From an archaeon (GTDB taxonomy: Archaea; Thermoproteota; Nitrososphaeria; Nitrososphaerales; Gagatemarchaeaceae): a DNA stretch of 64,000 nucleotides. The translations under genes were made by a program, and so were the position numbers. Below the pieces are notes generated by a model that worked only from the letters and a program-made list of their open reading frames with translations, was not told the DNA's origin and did not search any database. The stretch is taken from contig CP066694.1 in assembly GCA_016432545.1 (NCBI GenBank), positions 1,054,001 to 1,118,000 on the forward strand, in the 5' to 3' direction. Shown here in pieces: positions 24,645 to 32,964 of this stretch (position 1 is the first letter of the stretch; each line of letters opens with the position of its first letter).

Positions 24645-24719
24645 GGGATGCGGAGCGGGATTGTTGGCGATATTAATCCTCGGCTGACGGTTGGGGATTC
24701 TAGAAAGCCTGCGAAGAGA

Positions 24720-24863
24720 TGCCGGGGGCGGGACTCTCGTTTCCAATTCGAGCCCGCGATCTCCGAGGACCACGGCCCTCTTCGGATCTCGCATCTTGAC
24801 CGATTATGAGTTTCGCCGCACTGGCGTGCCCCGACGCAGTAGGCCAAGCTGTGCTACCCCGGC
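24720..24863 (-). tRNA. tRNA-Met(CAU) (or Ile2) with three introns
   Basis: 144 nt on the minus strand. Acceptor GCCGGGG/CCCCGGC, discriminator A. D-arm GCAC, AGCTTGGCCTA, CTGC (one mismatch). Anticodon stem TCGGG/CTCGG (with wobbles), loop CTCATAA. T-arm GCGGG, CTCGAAT, CCCGC. This fold needs removal of three segments: 19 nt before position 32, 36 nt after position 37 and 13 nt in the T-loop, leaving exactly 76 nt. In the T-loop intron the 4-bp helix CTCG/CGAG with 3-nt bulges on each side is a bulge-helix-bulge splice signal. Elongator Met versus Ile(CAU) cannot be told from this. Confidence 0.75.
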
Positions 24864-24964
24864 GAGGCAGACGCCGCCTGATTGAGATTAAAAGACTCGC
24901 GGAGCCTTTGAGATGAGAGTTTTCCTTCAACGATTAAAAACCGCACTCGGGCGGTCTCCGAAGG

Positions 24965-25057
24965 GCCGCGGTAGCTCAGCTGGTTAGAGCGTTGCCTTGG
25001 TAAGGCAAAGGTCGTGAGTCCGAACCAAAGTGTGCGGAAGTCCCACCCGCGGCTCCA
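24965..25057 (+). tRNA. tRNA-Thr(GGT) with T-loop intron, CCA encoded
   Basis: Acceptor GCCGCGG/CCGCGGC, discriminator U and an encoded CCA (25055-25057). Anticodon arm TTGCC, TTGGTAA, GGCAA gives GGT. The T-arm becomes GTGAG, TCCGAAT, CCCAC when 16 nt (25025-25040) are removed. The helix TCCG/CGGA with flanking 3-nt bulges AAC and AGT forms a bulge-helix-bulge, like the T-loop intron of the tRNA-Met on the opposite strand 100 bp away. Confidence 0.85.
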
Positions 25058-25097
25058 TCGAACAACCTTTTTCCTGCCCCGAGGGAGCGGAGGCTCG

Positions 25098-25484
25098 ATG
25101 CCCGGGCCCACTGCGCGGCAGCTGAAGTTCTTGAGGGACCACGAGCTCTGCAGGTTCGCGACTGCCTCCAAGGAAGCAAGGCCCCACGTGGTGCCGGTCA
25201 TCTACGCGATGGACAGGGAATACATCGTGATTGTTGTCGACTATGGGACCAGGAAGCTGAAGAACCTCAGGGAGAACCAAAAGGTCGCGCTCGTGGTCGA
25301 CGAGTACAGGCCCAACAGGGGCCTCATGGTGGAGGGCGACTGCGAGATCCTTGAGAGAGGGAAGGAGTACCTGCGCCTCCTCCAGGTGCTCTTCGACAAG
25401 TTCGCCTATTACAGGAACAACCCCTGGGGCGAAGGCGAGTCTCCGATCCTCAAGATCAGGCCGACGAAGTGCGTGATGTGGTAG
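25098..25484 (+). CDS. Pyridoxamine 5'-phosphate oxidase-family flavin/F420 protein
   Basis: 128 aa split-barrel protein: FLRDHELCRFATASKEARPHVVPVIYAMDREYIVIVVDYGTRKLKNLRENQKVALVVDEY is the standard PNPOx-like core, ending ILKIRPTKCVMW. Such proteins bind FMN, F420 or haem and act as oxidoreductases or detoxification enzymes. ATG at 25098 is chosen because upstream codons fall inside tRNA-Thr and a GGAGG lies just before it. Confidence 0.8.
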   Translation: MPGPTARQLKFLRDHELCRFATASKEARPHVVPVIYAMDREYIVIVVDYGTRKLKNLRENQKVALVVDEYRPNRGLMVEGDCEILERGKEYLRLLQVLFDKFAYYRNNPWGEGESPILKIRPTKCVMW

Positions 25485-25488
25485 CCCC

Positions 25489-27744
25489 TTACTGCAGGCC
25501 GGGGCTCCGGCGCCTCTCGTAGAGCGAGAGCAGGCCGCCGGTCGTCCTCCTCGGGTCGAAGGGCTCGAGGACTGAGGCGCAGGTCGCCGCGAGGAGCTCG
25601 ATGTAGCGGCGGGCGTCGTACTTCGTCTCGTCCTTGATTACGTCGACCGGCGTGGCCCGCTTCGAGTCGTGGCCCCTGTAGTCTGTGATCACGTACCGTA
25701 TCCCTTCGCCTGCGTGCAGCTGGGCCCCAGCCCCGACCAGCTGGTCGACGGCCGCACGCTGGACCGTCATGCTGCTGTACTCCTCGGGAGCCTTGGAGAG
25801 GTTGGTGGTGAATGCGAGCTCTGAAGCTGGGATCTCGTGGCGCTCGAGCGCTCCTGCTGTCCTCAGGAAGACCTCTGCGCACTCAGGAACCTTGGCCTGC
25901 GCTGCCTGGACCGAGTCGGCCTCGGCCAGGACCCTGAGGATCTCCATCTGGCAGCGCGCGAAGGCGAGCGGGGTGTCGTGCCGCCGCGCCTCGATGCCCC
26001 TGACCTTCAGCTCTCCGTCTTCGTAGGCCCCGAAGTACCTGTTGAGGACCGGGATGGCGCTGTCGACCTTGGAAGGGAGGAAGGTGACCCACTTGTAGAT
26101 GCCTTCGAAGGACATCGCGAACCCTGTCTCCGACTCGATCTCGGCCTTCAGGTCGAGGTAGTCGTCCCGGTCGGCCCTCTCTCTCTTGACCCAGAGGGAG
26201 TCCACGATTCCGTGGATGACCTCGAAGCCACGCCTCTCTGCGACCCGGGCCGCGTCGAGGAGGACCCTCCTGTCCCAGGCGCAGACTGCGATGTGGGCGT
26301 CTATGCGCCCGAACTTCGCGTTGTTGAATCCGAGGTACCCGAAGGTCGTGACCCCGAGCCACTTCAGGGCCGCCTGCCTGGCGTCGTACCTCTCGTAGGC
26401 CTGGCCCTGGGCCGACTTCTTGAGCTCCTTGTACCTGAGGCGCTTCTGCACTATAATCTCGATAGCGAGGGGGACGATTCCCTTCCTCCGCTCGCAGACG
26501 TTCCAGTCGAGCTCAGGGACCCTGTTCTTCGAGTCGGGGCAGCAGGAGCACCTCACCGTCTCGGCCGAGAGGTTCTTCCTGAGCATTATGTTCGGATAGA
26601 GGCCGGAGAAGTCCAGCTCCCCGACGTCTTCGTGGACGCCCATCCTCGGCTCGTAGATGAAGCCGCCCCGGTCGGCCAGGAGGAGCTCGTTCCGGTCCTT
26701 GAAGTGCTCCACCAAGGTCGGCTTCCAGGGGACGAGGAGGTCGATCTTCGTGGCGTGGTAGAACTGGAGGCTTGAGAGGGCCTTCCCGATGCTCGCCCTG
26801 CTCGAAGTCTGGAGGGGCATCCTGCAGATTCTGCTCAGCTCGAAGAGTCCCTCGAAGCCCGCTTCGGAGTAGGCGAACGAGGTGTTGACGTCGATGTGGA
26901 TGCGGCCCTTGAGCTTTATCGAGGAGGGCTTGTAGTGGATCTTGCCGTAGCTGAAGTAGGAGGTCCCGCTCTTAGAGGGGACCTTCATGAGGCCCCCGTC
27001 CCTGTCGAGGGAGAGCCTCTCAGCCACTCCTGCCGCCTCGGCCCGCCTGATGAGGTACGTAAGCAGGAAGGAGTCCCCGTCCCTCGTCGTGATGAAGTCC
27101 GGGTCGGCAGAGCGGACGGTCTTGACCAGCTCCAGAATCATCTCGGCCTCGTCGGAGCTCTGGATGACGACCTCCCCTGAATCGCTCCTGAGCTTAATCG
27201 CCTCGACCCTGTCGGAAGGCCTCGCCAGCTTCCCCTCCTTCGCTATCTCGACGTCCAACTCCACCTTCCTCAGGTTCGGGATATCGTATTCGTAGGCCCA
27301 GACGTCGTCGCGGAGGTCCCACTGGAGCCTGCCCCCCGAGGACGAGACTTCGCAGTAGGCGAGGGGGAAGAGGTCGCGCTCGTAGAGGTACGTCTGGTTG
27401 GGCGGCACGTCGGCGTTGTAGAGCCTGTAGGCGCCGAAGGGTCCGAGGCGCTCTATCCTCCCGGCCACCTGCTGGGCCCTGCGCGCGTCCTTCAGCTTCG
27501 CCTCGACGACCTCCGAGCGGGCCCTGTCCGTGACCTTCTCGTACTTCATCACAGTGTTGGTCCAGGCCAGTTCGTGGCCGACCACTCGGAGCGGGACCGC
27601 GAGGTCTGTGCCGCGGTCTGCGCCTATGAAGATCGAAGGCGACCAGGAGTCGACGAGCCTGGCGACCGAGCCGTCGTCCAGCTTGAGCCAGACGACCATC
27701 TCCCCTGGCTCGCCAGGGCAGAGGTCAAGTATCCAGCCCCGCAT
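25489..27744 (-). CDS. B-family DNA polymerase with degenerate motif C (PolB2-like)
   Basis: 751 aa. Exo I-like LDVEI is present, but the usual Exo II NxxxFD reads GDSFLLTYL. Motif A is DFSGLYPNIM (D378) and a motif B region follows (KWLGVTTFGYLGF). Motif C, normally YGDTDS, is HGIVDS (511-516), so the first catalytic aspartate is isoleucine and only D515 remains. The pattern recalls archaeal PolB2 (Dpo2), a divergent, damage-linked polymerase in Sulfolobales. The N-terminal about 130 residues fit the uracil-recognition region of archaeal PolB only loosely. Last gene of a four-gene operon and overlapping the previous gene by 20 nt. Whether it polymerises is open. Confidence 0.8.
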   Translation of the reverse strand: MRGWILDLCPGEPGEMVVWLKLDDGSVARLVDSWSPSIFIGADRGTDLAVPLRVVGHELAWTNTVMKYEKVTDRARSEVVEAKLKDARRAQQVAGRIERLGPFGAYRLYNADVPPNQTYLYERDLFPLAYCEVSSSGGRLQWDLRDDVWAYEYDIPNLRKVELDVEIAKEGKLARPSDRVEAIKLRSDSGEVVIQSSDEAEMILELVKTVRSADPDFITTRDGDSFLLTYLIRRAEAAGVAERLSLDRDGGLMKVPSKSGTSYFSYGKIHYKPSSIKLKGRIHIDVNTSFAYSEAGFEGLFELSRICRMPLQTSSRASIGKALSSLQFYHATKIDLLVPWKPTLVEHFKDRNELLLADRGGFIYEPRMGVHEDVGELDFSGLYPNIMLRKNLSAETVRCSCCPDSKNRVPELDWNVCERRKGIVPLAIEIIVQKRLRYKELKKSAQGQAYERYDARQAALKWLGVTTFGYLGFNNAKFGRIDAHIAVCAWDRRVLLDAARVAERRGFEVIHGIVDSLWVKRERADRDDYLDLKAEIESETGFAMSFEGIYKWVTFLPSKVDSAIPVLNRYFGAYEDGELKVRGIEARRHDTPLAFARCQMEILRVLAEADSVQAAQAKVPECAEVFLRTAGALERHEIPASELAFTTNLSKAPEEYSSMTVQRAAVDQLVGAGAQLHAGEGIRYVITDYRGHDSKRATPVDVIKDETKYDARRYIELLAATCASVLEPFDPRRTTGGLLSLYERRRSPGLQ

Positions 27745-27991
27745 TCCTCTCGGCCTTGATCCTCTCTACTTCGGAGGCAAGCCAGACGATGGTCTTGTGC
27801 TGCACCAGGAGGAGGCTCATGAAGAGGGCCTCGCTGGGGAAGGGGGATTCCCTGGCCTGCATCGCTGGGAAGTATTCGTAGCAGAGCCTGAGCATCTCCC
27901 TGAAGAGGTCCCTGTCCTCTGCGCGGAGGACGTCCGCGAACCGGGCCCAGGAGTCGAGCTCCTCGATGATCTCGACGTCGGTGAGCGTCAT
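27725..27991 (-). CDS. Small helical protein of PolB operon, paralog A
   Basis: 88 aa, all helical. An ungapped alignment with the preceding gene product matches W, F, L, DR, F, ML, Y and A at the same spacings (SWARFADVLRAEDRDLF here, EWRPFRRALSKGDRAVF there), so the two are tandem paralogs. Starts with a 4-nt ATGA overlap and runs 20 nt into the polymerase gene. Probably a subunit or adaptor of the polymerase complex; inference from operon structure. Confidence 0.65.
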   Translation of the reverse strand: MTLTDVEIIEELDSWARFADVLRAEDRDLFREMLRLCYEYFPAMQARESPFPSEALFMSLLLVQHKTIVWLASEVERIKAERNAGLDT

Positions 27992-28254
27992 CTGCCTTCC
28001 TCCCGGGCCGTCTCAGAGAGCGCCCCCGCGGCGCGGGCGATCAGCCTGTAGTGGTGGAAGATGACGGCCATGGCCATCCCCTCGAACCTAGACGACCTTA
28101 CCGCGGCCGACGAGGCGGAAGTGTAGAGCCGAGCCGAGGTGAGCATCTGGTCGAAGACGGCCCTGTCCCCCTTCGAGAGGGCCCTCCTGAAGGGCCTCCA
28201 CTCCGAGGCCTCCTGCGCCTCTGCTATCCTGAACGATGGGATCGTCCGGCCCAT
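27988..28254 (-). CDS. Small helical protein of PolB operon, paralog B
   Basis: 88 aa. Its ATG overlaps the stop of the RecA-like gene (TGATG), which fixes the start; the longer upstream frame is a shadow of that gene. Residues 19-55 align with the following gene product. Helical and positively charged in the middle (SSRFEGMAMAVIFHHYRLIARAAG). Part of the four-gene polymerase operon. Confidence 0.65.
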   Translation of the reverse strand: MGRTIPSFRIAEAQEASEWRPFRRALSKGDRAVFDQMLTSARLYTSASSAAVRSSRFEGMAMAVIFHHYRLIARAAGALSETAREEGR

Positions 28255-29195
28255 CAGCGCACCGGCCTCCGGTCCAGCCTGAGAAGCTGGCTCATCTTGA
28301 ACGTGCACTCGATGGGAGGCCTGGTCCTGTGCTTCACGAGCTCGGCCCTTACCCGCCCCCTCGATGCGGAGAAGCTGACCATCGTGTCGGCCCACGAGGC
28401 GACCAGCTCGTCGTATTTGTTGGGCGAGCCGAGAGTCGCCAGGACGAGCGAGTTCTTCTTCGTCTTCGCGATCCCCTCGTCGACTGCCGCGAGGATCCTC
28501 CTGGCCTCCCTCTCTTCGAGCTCCGGCTCGTTGAAGGTCCCGAGGACGTCGGAGAGGACCACGAGCCCCGCGGCGTAATCGTCGGCGGCCCTGAGGAGGT
28601 GCTTGGAGACCAGGTCGGCGAGCTGGTAGAATGTGAAGATGCGGCAGCTGGCCACCCGCCTCATCGCGGTCGCAGGCTTGAGGCGCCGCTGCCTCGCGAA
28701 GGAGGAGAAGAGGTACGGGTCGGAGTTGTTGCCCCCGTCGATGAAGAGGACTGGCGAGTCGAGGCCTCCCTGCTCGAAGGGAAGCTGGGCCCTGAAAGCC
28801 GCCAGCTCCGCGACCGCCGAGGCTGGCGCGCCGTCGAGGACGACGAGGCTCCCGGAAGAGAGAGGCCTGAGCATCGAGTCCAGGCGCGGGAAGCCGAGAG
28901 AGAAGTGGGGCAGCGAGGAGGCAGGGCGGAAGTTCTCCTGCCTCCTCCGGACGGGAACCTGAGCGCTCAGATAGATGTCGGACCAGTCGTCGGGAATCGG
29001 GGCGAGCCTGCACTCTATGTTCCCCTCGAGGGGTCGCCCGCAGCCGAGGCAGCGGCCCTCCAGCGAATCGATCGTCTCGCTCGCCAGTCCCAGCTCGCGC
29101 CTGACCCTGAGGACGCAGCTGCAGCTCGCGCAATAGTAGACGAAGCGCTCACTGCCGGTTCCTTGCTGTTCGTAGAGATAGTGAAGTCTCGACAT
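28254..29195 (-). CDS. RecA/RadA-like protein with zinc motif, degenerate Walker A
   Basis: 313 aa. An N-terminal zinc module (YYCASCSCVL ... RCLGCGRPL, two CxxC) precedes a RecA-like core: FSLGFPRLDSMLRPLSSGSLVVLDGAPASAVAELAAF occupies the Walker A position but lacks the GK[ST]; SPVLFIDGGNNSDPYLFSSF and GLVVLSDVLGTFNE (Walker B region) follow. ATP binding is therefore doubtful. First gene of the operon with two small paralogs and a divergent PolB. A GTTAAATCC box at about 29219-29228 makes the ATG leaderless. The arrangement parallels bacterial ImuA-type RecA-like partners of error-prone polymerases. Confidence 0.7.
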   Translation of the reverse strand: MSRLHYLYEQQGTGSERFVYYCASCSCVLRVRRELGLASETIDSLEGRCLGCGRPLEGNIECRLAPIPDDWSDIYLSAQVPVRRRQENFRPASSLPHFSLGFPRLDSMLRPLSSGSLVVLDGAPASAVAELAAFRAQLPFEQGGLDSPVLFIDGGNNSDPYLFSSFARQRRLKPATAMRRVASCRIFTFYQLADLVSKHLLRAADDYAAGLVVLSDVLGTFNEPELEEREARRILAAVDEGIAKTKKNSLVLATLGSPNKYDELVASWADTMVSFSASRGRVRAELVKHRTRPPIECTFKMSQLLRLDRRPVR

Positions 29196-29328
29196 CGCGA
29201 TGATTGGCTTGCTCCGGGGATTTAACGCGGGAGACAGGCGCGCGGCGTCTGGGCCGGAGGGAGACGCCCGAAAGTGATGAAAACCTCTTGCAAGATTATT
29301 AATCGAAGGAATGGCTCGCCGAGGCTGT

Positions 29329-29413
29329 GCGGGGGTCGCCCAGCCTGGTCAACGGCGTGAGGCTCAGGACCTCATCCCTTAGGGGTTCGAGGGTTCGAAT
29401 CCCTCCCCCCGCA
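29329..29413 (+). tRNA. tRNA-Leu(CAG), intronless
   Basis: 85 nt. Acceptor GCGGGGG/CCCCCGC, discriminator A; anticodon arm TGAGG, CTCAGGA, CCTCA with anticodon CAG; type II variable arm; T-arm GAGGG, TTCGAAT, CCCTC. No encoded CCA. An ATTATTAA box lies at about 29296-29303. It is the only tRNA in the window without an intron. Confidence 0.95.
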
Positions 29414-29433
29414 CTACGAAGAGGATGAGACCT

Positions 29434-29949
29434 TCACTCATTCGACAGAGCGTAAAGCCTGTTGACGGTCCTCCAGTTCCTGGTCGTGGCATGAATCTTC
29501 AGTTTCCTTTCAAGGAAAGAGTTCGAGAGTTTAGACTTGCCATATCCGTTCGGGCAGAAGAGATAGACCTCCCTCTCTGAGATCGAGAACTTCTCGTCGG
29601 CACTCTTCGCCTCTTCAATCTCTCTCGTCGACATGCCGGGGGGCTTCGCAGAGAGGAACGTCACGTGCAGGCTCTTCTCATCCAGCCCAGCATACGGGTT
29701 GTTCTTGATCACTCTCAACATCTCTTTCTTGGTCCTGATGACCACCGATACCTCGAAGCCGAACCTGTCCGCGACCTTCTTCGTTATTTTCTCGACCAGG
29801 CCCTGGATGTTCGACCCGTCGTAGTCGAATACGACGTTCCCGCTCTGGATGTAGGTCCTGACTCTCCCGAAGCCTAACGAGTCGTAGCAGTTTGCGAGCT
29901 CACTCATTGAAACCGACTTGTGCCCGCCGACGTTAATGCCGCGAAGCAT
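29434..29949 (-). CDS. DUF1697 family protein
   Basis: 171 aa. MLRGINVGGHKSVSMSELANCYDSLGFGRVRTYIQSGNVVFDY is the hallmark of DUF1697; the C-terminal WRTVNRLYALS also fits. The start is slightly shorter than in relatives (which begin with a strand before LRGINVGG), and an in-frame stop upstream prevents extension. Function unknown. Confidence 0.85.
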   Translation of the reverse strand: MLRGINVGGHKSVSMSELANCYDSLGFGRVRTYIQSGNVVFDYDGSNIQGLVEKITKKVADRFGFEVSVVIRTKKEMLRVIKNNPYAGLDEKSLHVTFLSAKPPGMSTREIEEAKSADEKFSISEREVYLFCPNGYGKSKLSNSFLERKLKIHATTRNWRTVNRLYALSNE

Positions 29950-30030
29950 CGAGATTAGTGTCTACATACCTTCACTGCTGTTCGTCTACCTTGGCGCGCT
30001 TAAGTGATTCGAGGCATAGGGCGAGCCGGA

Positions 30031-31944
30031 GTGACTCTGCGCCTGAAGCGCGATGAGTATGCTTGGATGGAGGACCTCACCGACCCTCGGGTCGCGTCCT
30101 GGGCTAGGAGTCAAGACAAGGTCGCACGGGCTTCGGTAAGAAAGGACTCGGCCGTCCTCTACAAGCGGATGAGGGAGTACTACAAGCTCCCCATCGCAAG
30201 GTCGATCGAGGCGACGAAGGACGGCTACGTATTCTTCTATTCCGACGAGCGGTCCTACAAGGTAGTCCTGATCCGGCGCGACGGGTCGAGGACCAAGCTG
30301 GCGGATTCGGCCGGGATGGGCAAGGACACTGTGATACAGGGCCTCCAGGCGCGGGGTGAAGGTGGAGTCTACGCTCTCCACACTTCCGTAGGGGGCAGCG
30401 ACGAGGGCGTCGTCGACTTCATCGACTACAAGGCCGAGGAGAAACTCGACTCGCTAAGGGGGCACATCGGATCTGTCGTGTGGCTCAAGGGCTCGGCAAT
30501 CTATTACGTGCGCTCGTACAGGAAGGGGAAGACCCCGGACGGGGTCAAGCCGCCAGCGGACAGGGTCTTTCTCAGAAAGAACGGAAGAGAAGAGATGGTA
30601 TTCGGAAAGGGGTTGAAGACAGACACCTTCATCGGTTTGAAGAAGTCGGGAGACGGCACAAGAGCGCTCGTGGACCTTGCCTTCGGATGGACCAGAAGCA
30701 CACCAGTGGCTGGAAGGGTAGGGGAGCCTGACCATTGGGCCCCGCTGCTTGAGAAGAATGCCTCGATCGTCACGCACATCGGCTACAAGGGCGGCAAGCA
30801 CTACCTCCTTTCCTTCAGGGAGAGCAACGGCTCAGTAGTGACTGCGACATCTGGCTCAGCGAGAAGTGTCGTGGCAGAGGGCAAGGCCCCACTGCAGGAC
30901 GCCACTCTCGTGGGTGACGAATTACTTTGCACGTACCTGGAGGACGCGTCGATTCGCATGAGGCTTTTCAACCTCGACGGCAGAGCGGGGAAGAAGCTCG
31001 AGTTCGAGACGCCCGGCTCTTTGGCGGCCTTCGGCACTCCCAGCTCCTACGGGTCGGAGGCGGTCTTCGTCTTCACGTCGTTTGCCCTTCCCTACAGGAT
31101 CTACAGGCTCTCCAAGGGACGGATGGACGTCATCGCCTCGGAGGAACTCAAAGGCAGATTCAAGGTAGAAAACCGGTCCGCGAAGTCGAAGGACGGCACC
31201 AGGGTCCACTACTTCATGGCCACCAAGGACCGGAGGCCTACCAAAGGAGTACTCCTCTTCGGCTACGGGGGGTTCAGGGTCTCGTTGATGCCGACGTTCA
31301 ACCCGAGCTACATACCCCTGCTCGAGGACGGCATCGCGTATGGGGTGGCCAATCTGAGGGGTGGCCTCGAGGATGGGGAAGGATGGCACAAGGCAGGTAT
31401 GAGGGAGAAGAAGCATCACGTCTTCGAGGATTACATCGCAGTCCTGGAGTCGCTCAAGCAGAGGGGGGACCGGGTGGTCGGCTTCGGGAGGAGCAACGGA
31501 GGCCTGCTGATGGGGACCACGATGAACTGGCGCCCTGACCTCTTCGCCGGAGTCATAATCGGCTATCCCGTCCTTGACATGCTAGCCTTCCACAGGCTCC
31601 TTGCTGGGAAGGCCTGGGTGCCTGAATATGGGGACCCAGACGACCCCAAGGACGCGAGGTTCCTCGCTTCATACTCGCCCTACCAGAACCTCGACGAGAA
31701 GAAACACTACCCTCCGGTCTTCATCTACACCGGTCTGAAGGACGACCGCGTCCACCCAGGACATGCCTTCAAGTTCCAGGCCAGGTTGAAAGACATGGGA
31801 GTCGATTCTACGATGCGGGTAGAGGTCCAGTCCGGGCACATCGGCACCACGCCGGAGGCGAGGATCAGGGAGGAGGCGGACAAGCTCGCCTTCGCGTACA
31901 AGGCCCTGGGAATCCGGGCGTCCAAGAAAGCAGTCTCCAGATAG
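30031..31944 (+). CDS. Prolyl oligopeptidase-family serine peptidase
   Basis: About 637 aa. A propeller-like N-terminal region (DEYAWMEDLTDPRVASWARSQ at its start) is followed by an alpha/beta hydrolase domain with GFGRSNGGLL (nucleophile serine), DDRVHPGHAF (aspartate) and SGHIGT (histidine). The family cleaves peptides after proline; this member has no signal peptide, so it is cytoplasmic. GTG at 30031 is chosen because CTTAAG near 30000 is at TATA distance; the frame opens at 30004. Confidence 0.85.
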   Translation: MTLRLKRDEYAWMEDLTDPRVASWARSQDKVARASVRKDSAVLYKRMREYYKLPIARSIEATKDGYVFFYSDERSYKVVLIRRDGSRTKLADSAGMGKDTVIQGLQARGEGGVYALHTSVGGSDEGVVDFIDYKAEEKLDSLRGHIGSVVWLKGSAIYYVRSYRKGKTPDGVKPPADRVFLRKNGREEMVFGKGLKTDTFIGLKKSGDGTRALVDLAFGWTRSTPVAGRVGEPDHWAPLLEKNASIVTHIGYKGGKHYLLSFRESNGSVVTATSGSARSVVAEGKAPLQDATLVGDELLCTYLEDASIRMRLFNLDGRAGKKLEFETPGSLAAFGTPSSYGSEAVFVFTSFALPYRIYRLSKGRMDVIASEELKGRFKVENRSAKSKDGTRVHYFMATKDRRPTKGVLLFGYGGFRVSLMPTFNPSYIPLLEDGIAYGVANLRGGLEDGEGWHKAGMREKKHHVFEDYIAVLESLKQRGDRVVGFGRSNGGLLMGTTMNWRPDLFAGVIIGYPVLDMLAFHRLLAGKAWVPEYGDPDDPKDARFLASYSPYQNLDEKKHYPPVFIYTGLKDDRVHPGHAFKFQARLKDMGVDSTMRVEVQSGHIGTTPEARIREEADKLAFAYKALGIRASKKAVSR

Positions 31945-32010
31945 TCATCGATCTCTCAATTAGTTAATAACCGAGAACGTCGAGCGGCCCTCTCTTCGGG
32001 TAAACTTCGC

Positions 32011-32964
32011 TTGGAAAACGCTGTCGAAACCACCGACCTGACAAAGTCCTACGGCAACGTGAAGGCCTTGGACGGCCTCAACCTCAACGTGAGGCGAGGG
32101 GAGATTCTGGTCATCCTCGGGCCCAACGGGTCCGGAAAGACCACCCTATTGCACCTGCTCTCGACTGTCCTCAAGCCTTCGGCCGGGACGGCGAAGGTGA
32201 TGGGCTATGACATCATCAAACAGCCTCTCAAGGTGAGAGAGGTGATTGGCATCTCCTTCCAGGAGCCACGCGGCTTCTGGCGGCACAAGCCTTACCACAT
32301 CCTTTCGTTTCATGCGTCGATCTACGGTCTCAAAGGCGAAGAGAGGGAACGGATAGTGGACGAGACGCTCCGTCAGTTCGACCTCTGGTCCTCGCGTAAC
32401 AAGAGATTCATGGAGCTGTCGGGCGGTCAGGGGAAGAGGCTCGAGGTAGCGAAGCTCTTCGTCCACAGGCCGGGCGTCGCGGTCTTCGACGAGCCCACCG
32501 CGATGGTGGACTTGGAAGGGAAGAGGATGATCTGGGACAGGATCAGGGCTCTCCGCGAAGCAGGCTCCACTATCATAGTCGCGACCAACGAAGTCAGGGA
32601 AGCGGAGTACCTTGCTGACCGGATCAGCATCATGAAGAGTGGGAAGCAGCTCGTGATTGAAAACCTGAGGACGCTCAAGGACAGCATAACCGGAGGCGAC
32701 GTCGTCGAGGTCGGGCTCTCGGCGGCGATAACTGAGCAGACGGTCAAGGTCATCTCTGAGGTCCCCGGGACCGTCAGGGTGCTTCAGGAGTCAGAGAACG
32801 TACTGAAGGCTTTCGTCAACAGGTCAGAGGACTGGCTCCCGCAGATGATGCCGTCGGTGCAGTCGCTCGGAGCCAAGGTCACCTCGATCAGGGTCTCGGA
32901 GCCTTCGCTGGACGACGTTTTCCTGCACTACACAGGAAAGCAGGTGGTCGAACAGAATGCGTGA
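32011..32964 (+). CDS. ABC transporter ATP-binding protein
   Basis: 317 aa. Walker A GPNGSGKTT, signature LSGGQGKRLEVAK, Walker B VAVFDEPTAMVD and H-loop replaced by ATNEV. The C-terminal about 90 residues resemble the regulatory tail of multidrug and polyketide exporters (DrrA-like). TTG start. Overlaps the first permease by 8 nt. With the two permeases below it forms an ABC-2 type exporter; the substrate cannot be predicted. Confidence 0.9.
   Translation: MENAVETTDLTKSYGNVKALDGLNLNVRRGEILVILGPNGSGKTTLLHLLSTVLKPSAGTAKVMGYDIIKQPLKVREVIGISFQEPRGFWRHKPYHILSFHASIYGLKGEERERIVDETLRQFDLWSSRNKRFMELSGGQGKRLEVAKLFVHRPGVAVFDEPTAMVDLEGKRMIWDRIRALREAGSTIIVATNEVREAEYLADRISIMKSGKQLVIENLRTLKDSITGGDVVEVGLSAAITEQTVKVISEVPGTVRVLQESENVLKAFVNRSEDWLPQMMPSVQSLGAKVTSIRVSEPSLDDVFLHYTGKQVVEQNA

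Noticed and set aside
24645-24794. N-terminal extension of the acetyltransferase gene
   Set aside because: It runs into the tRNA-Met gene and lies upstream of a TATA-like box; the GNAT domain begins at the TTG 24644.
28257-29133. Large frame overlapping the RecA-like gene (381-aa ORF)
   Set aside because: Arg/Pro/Gly-rich shadow of a high-GC gene; only its last 88 codons, after the RecA-like stop, form a real gene.
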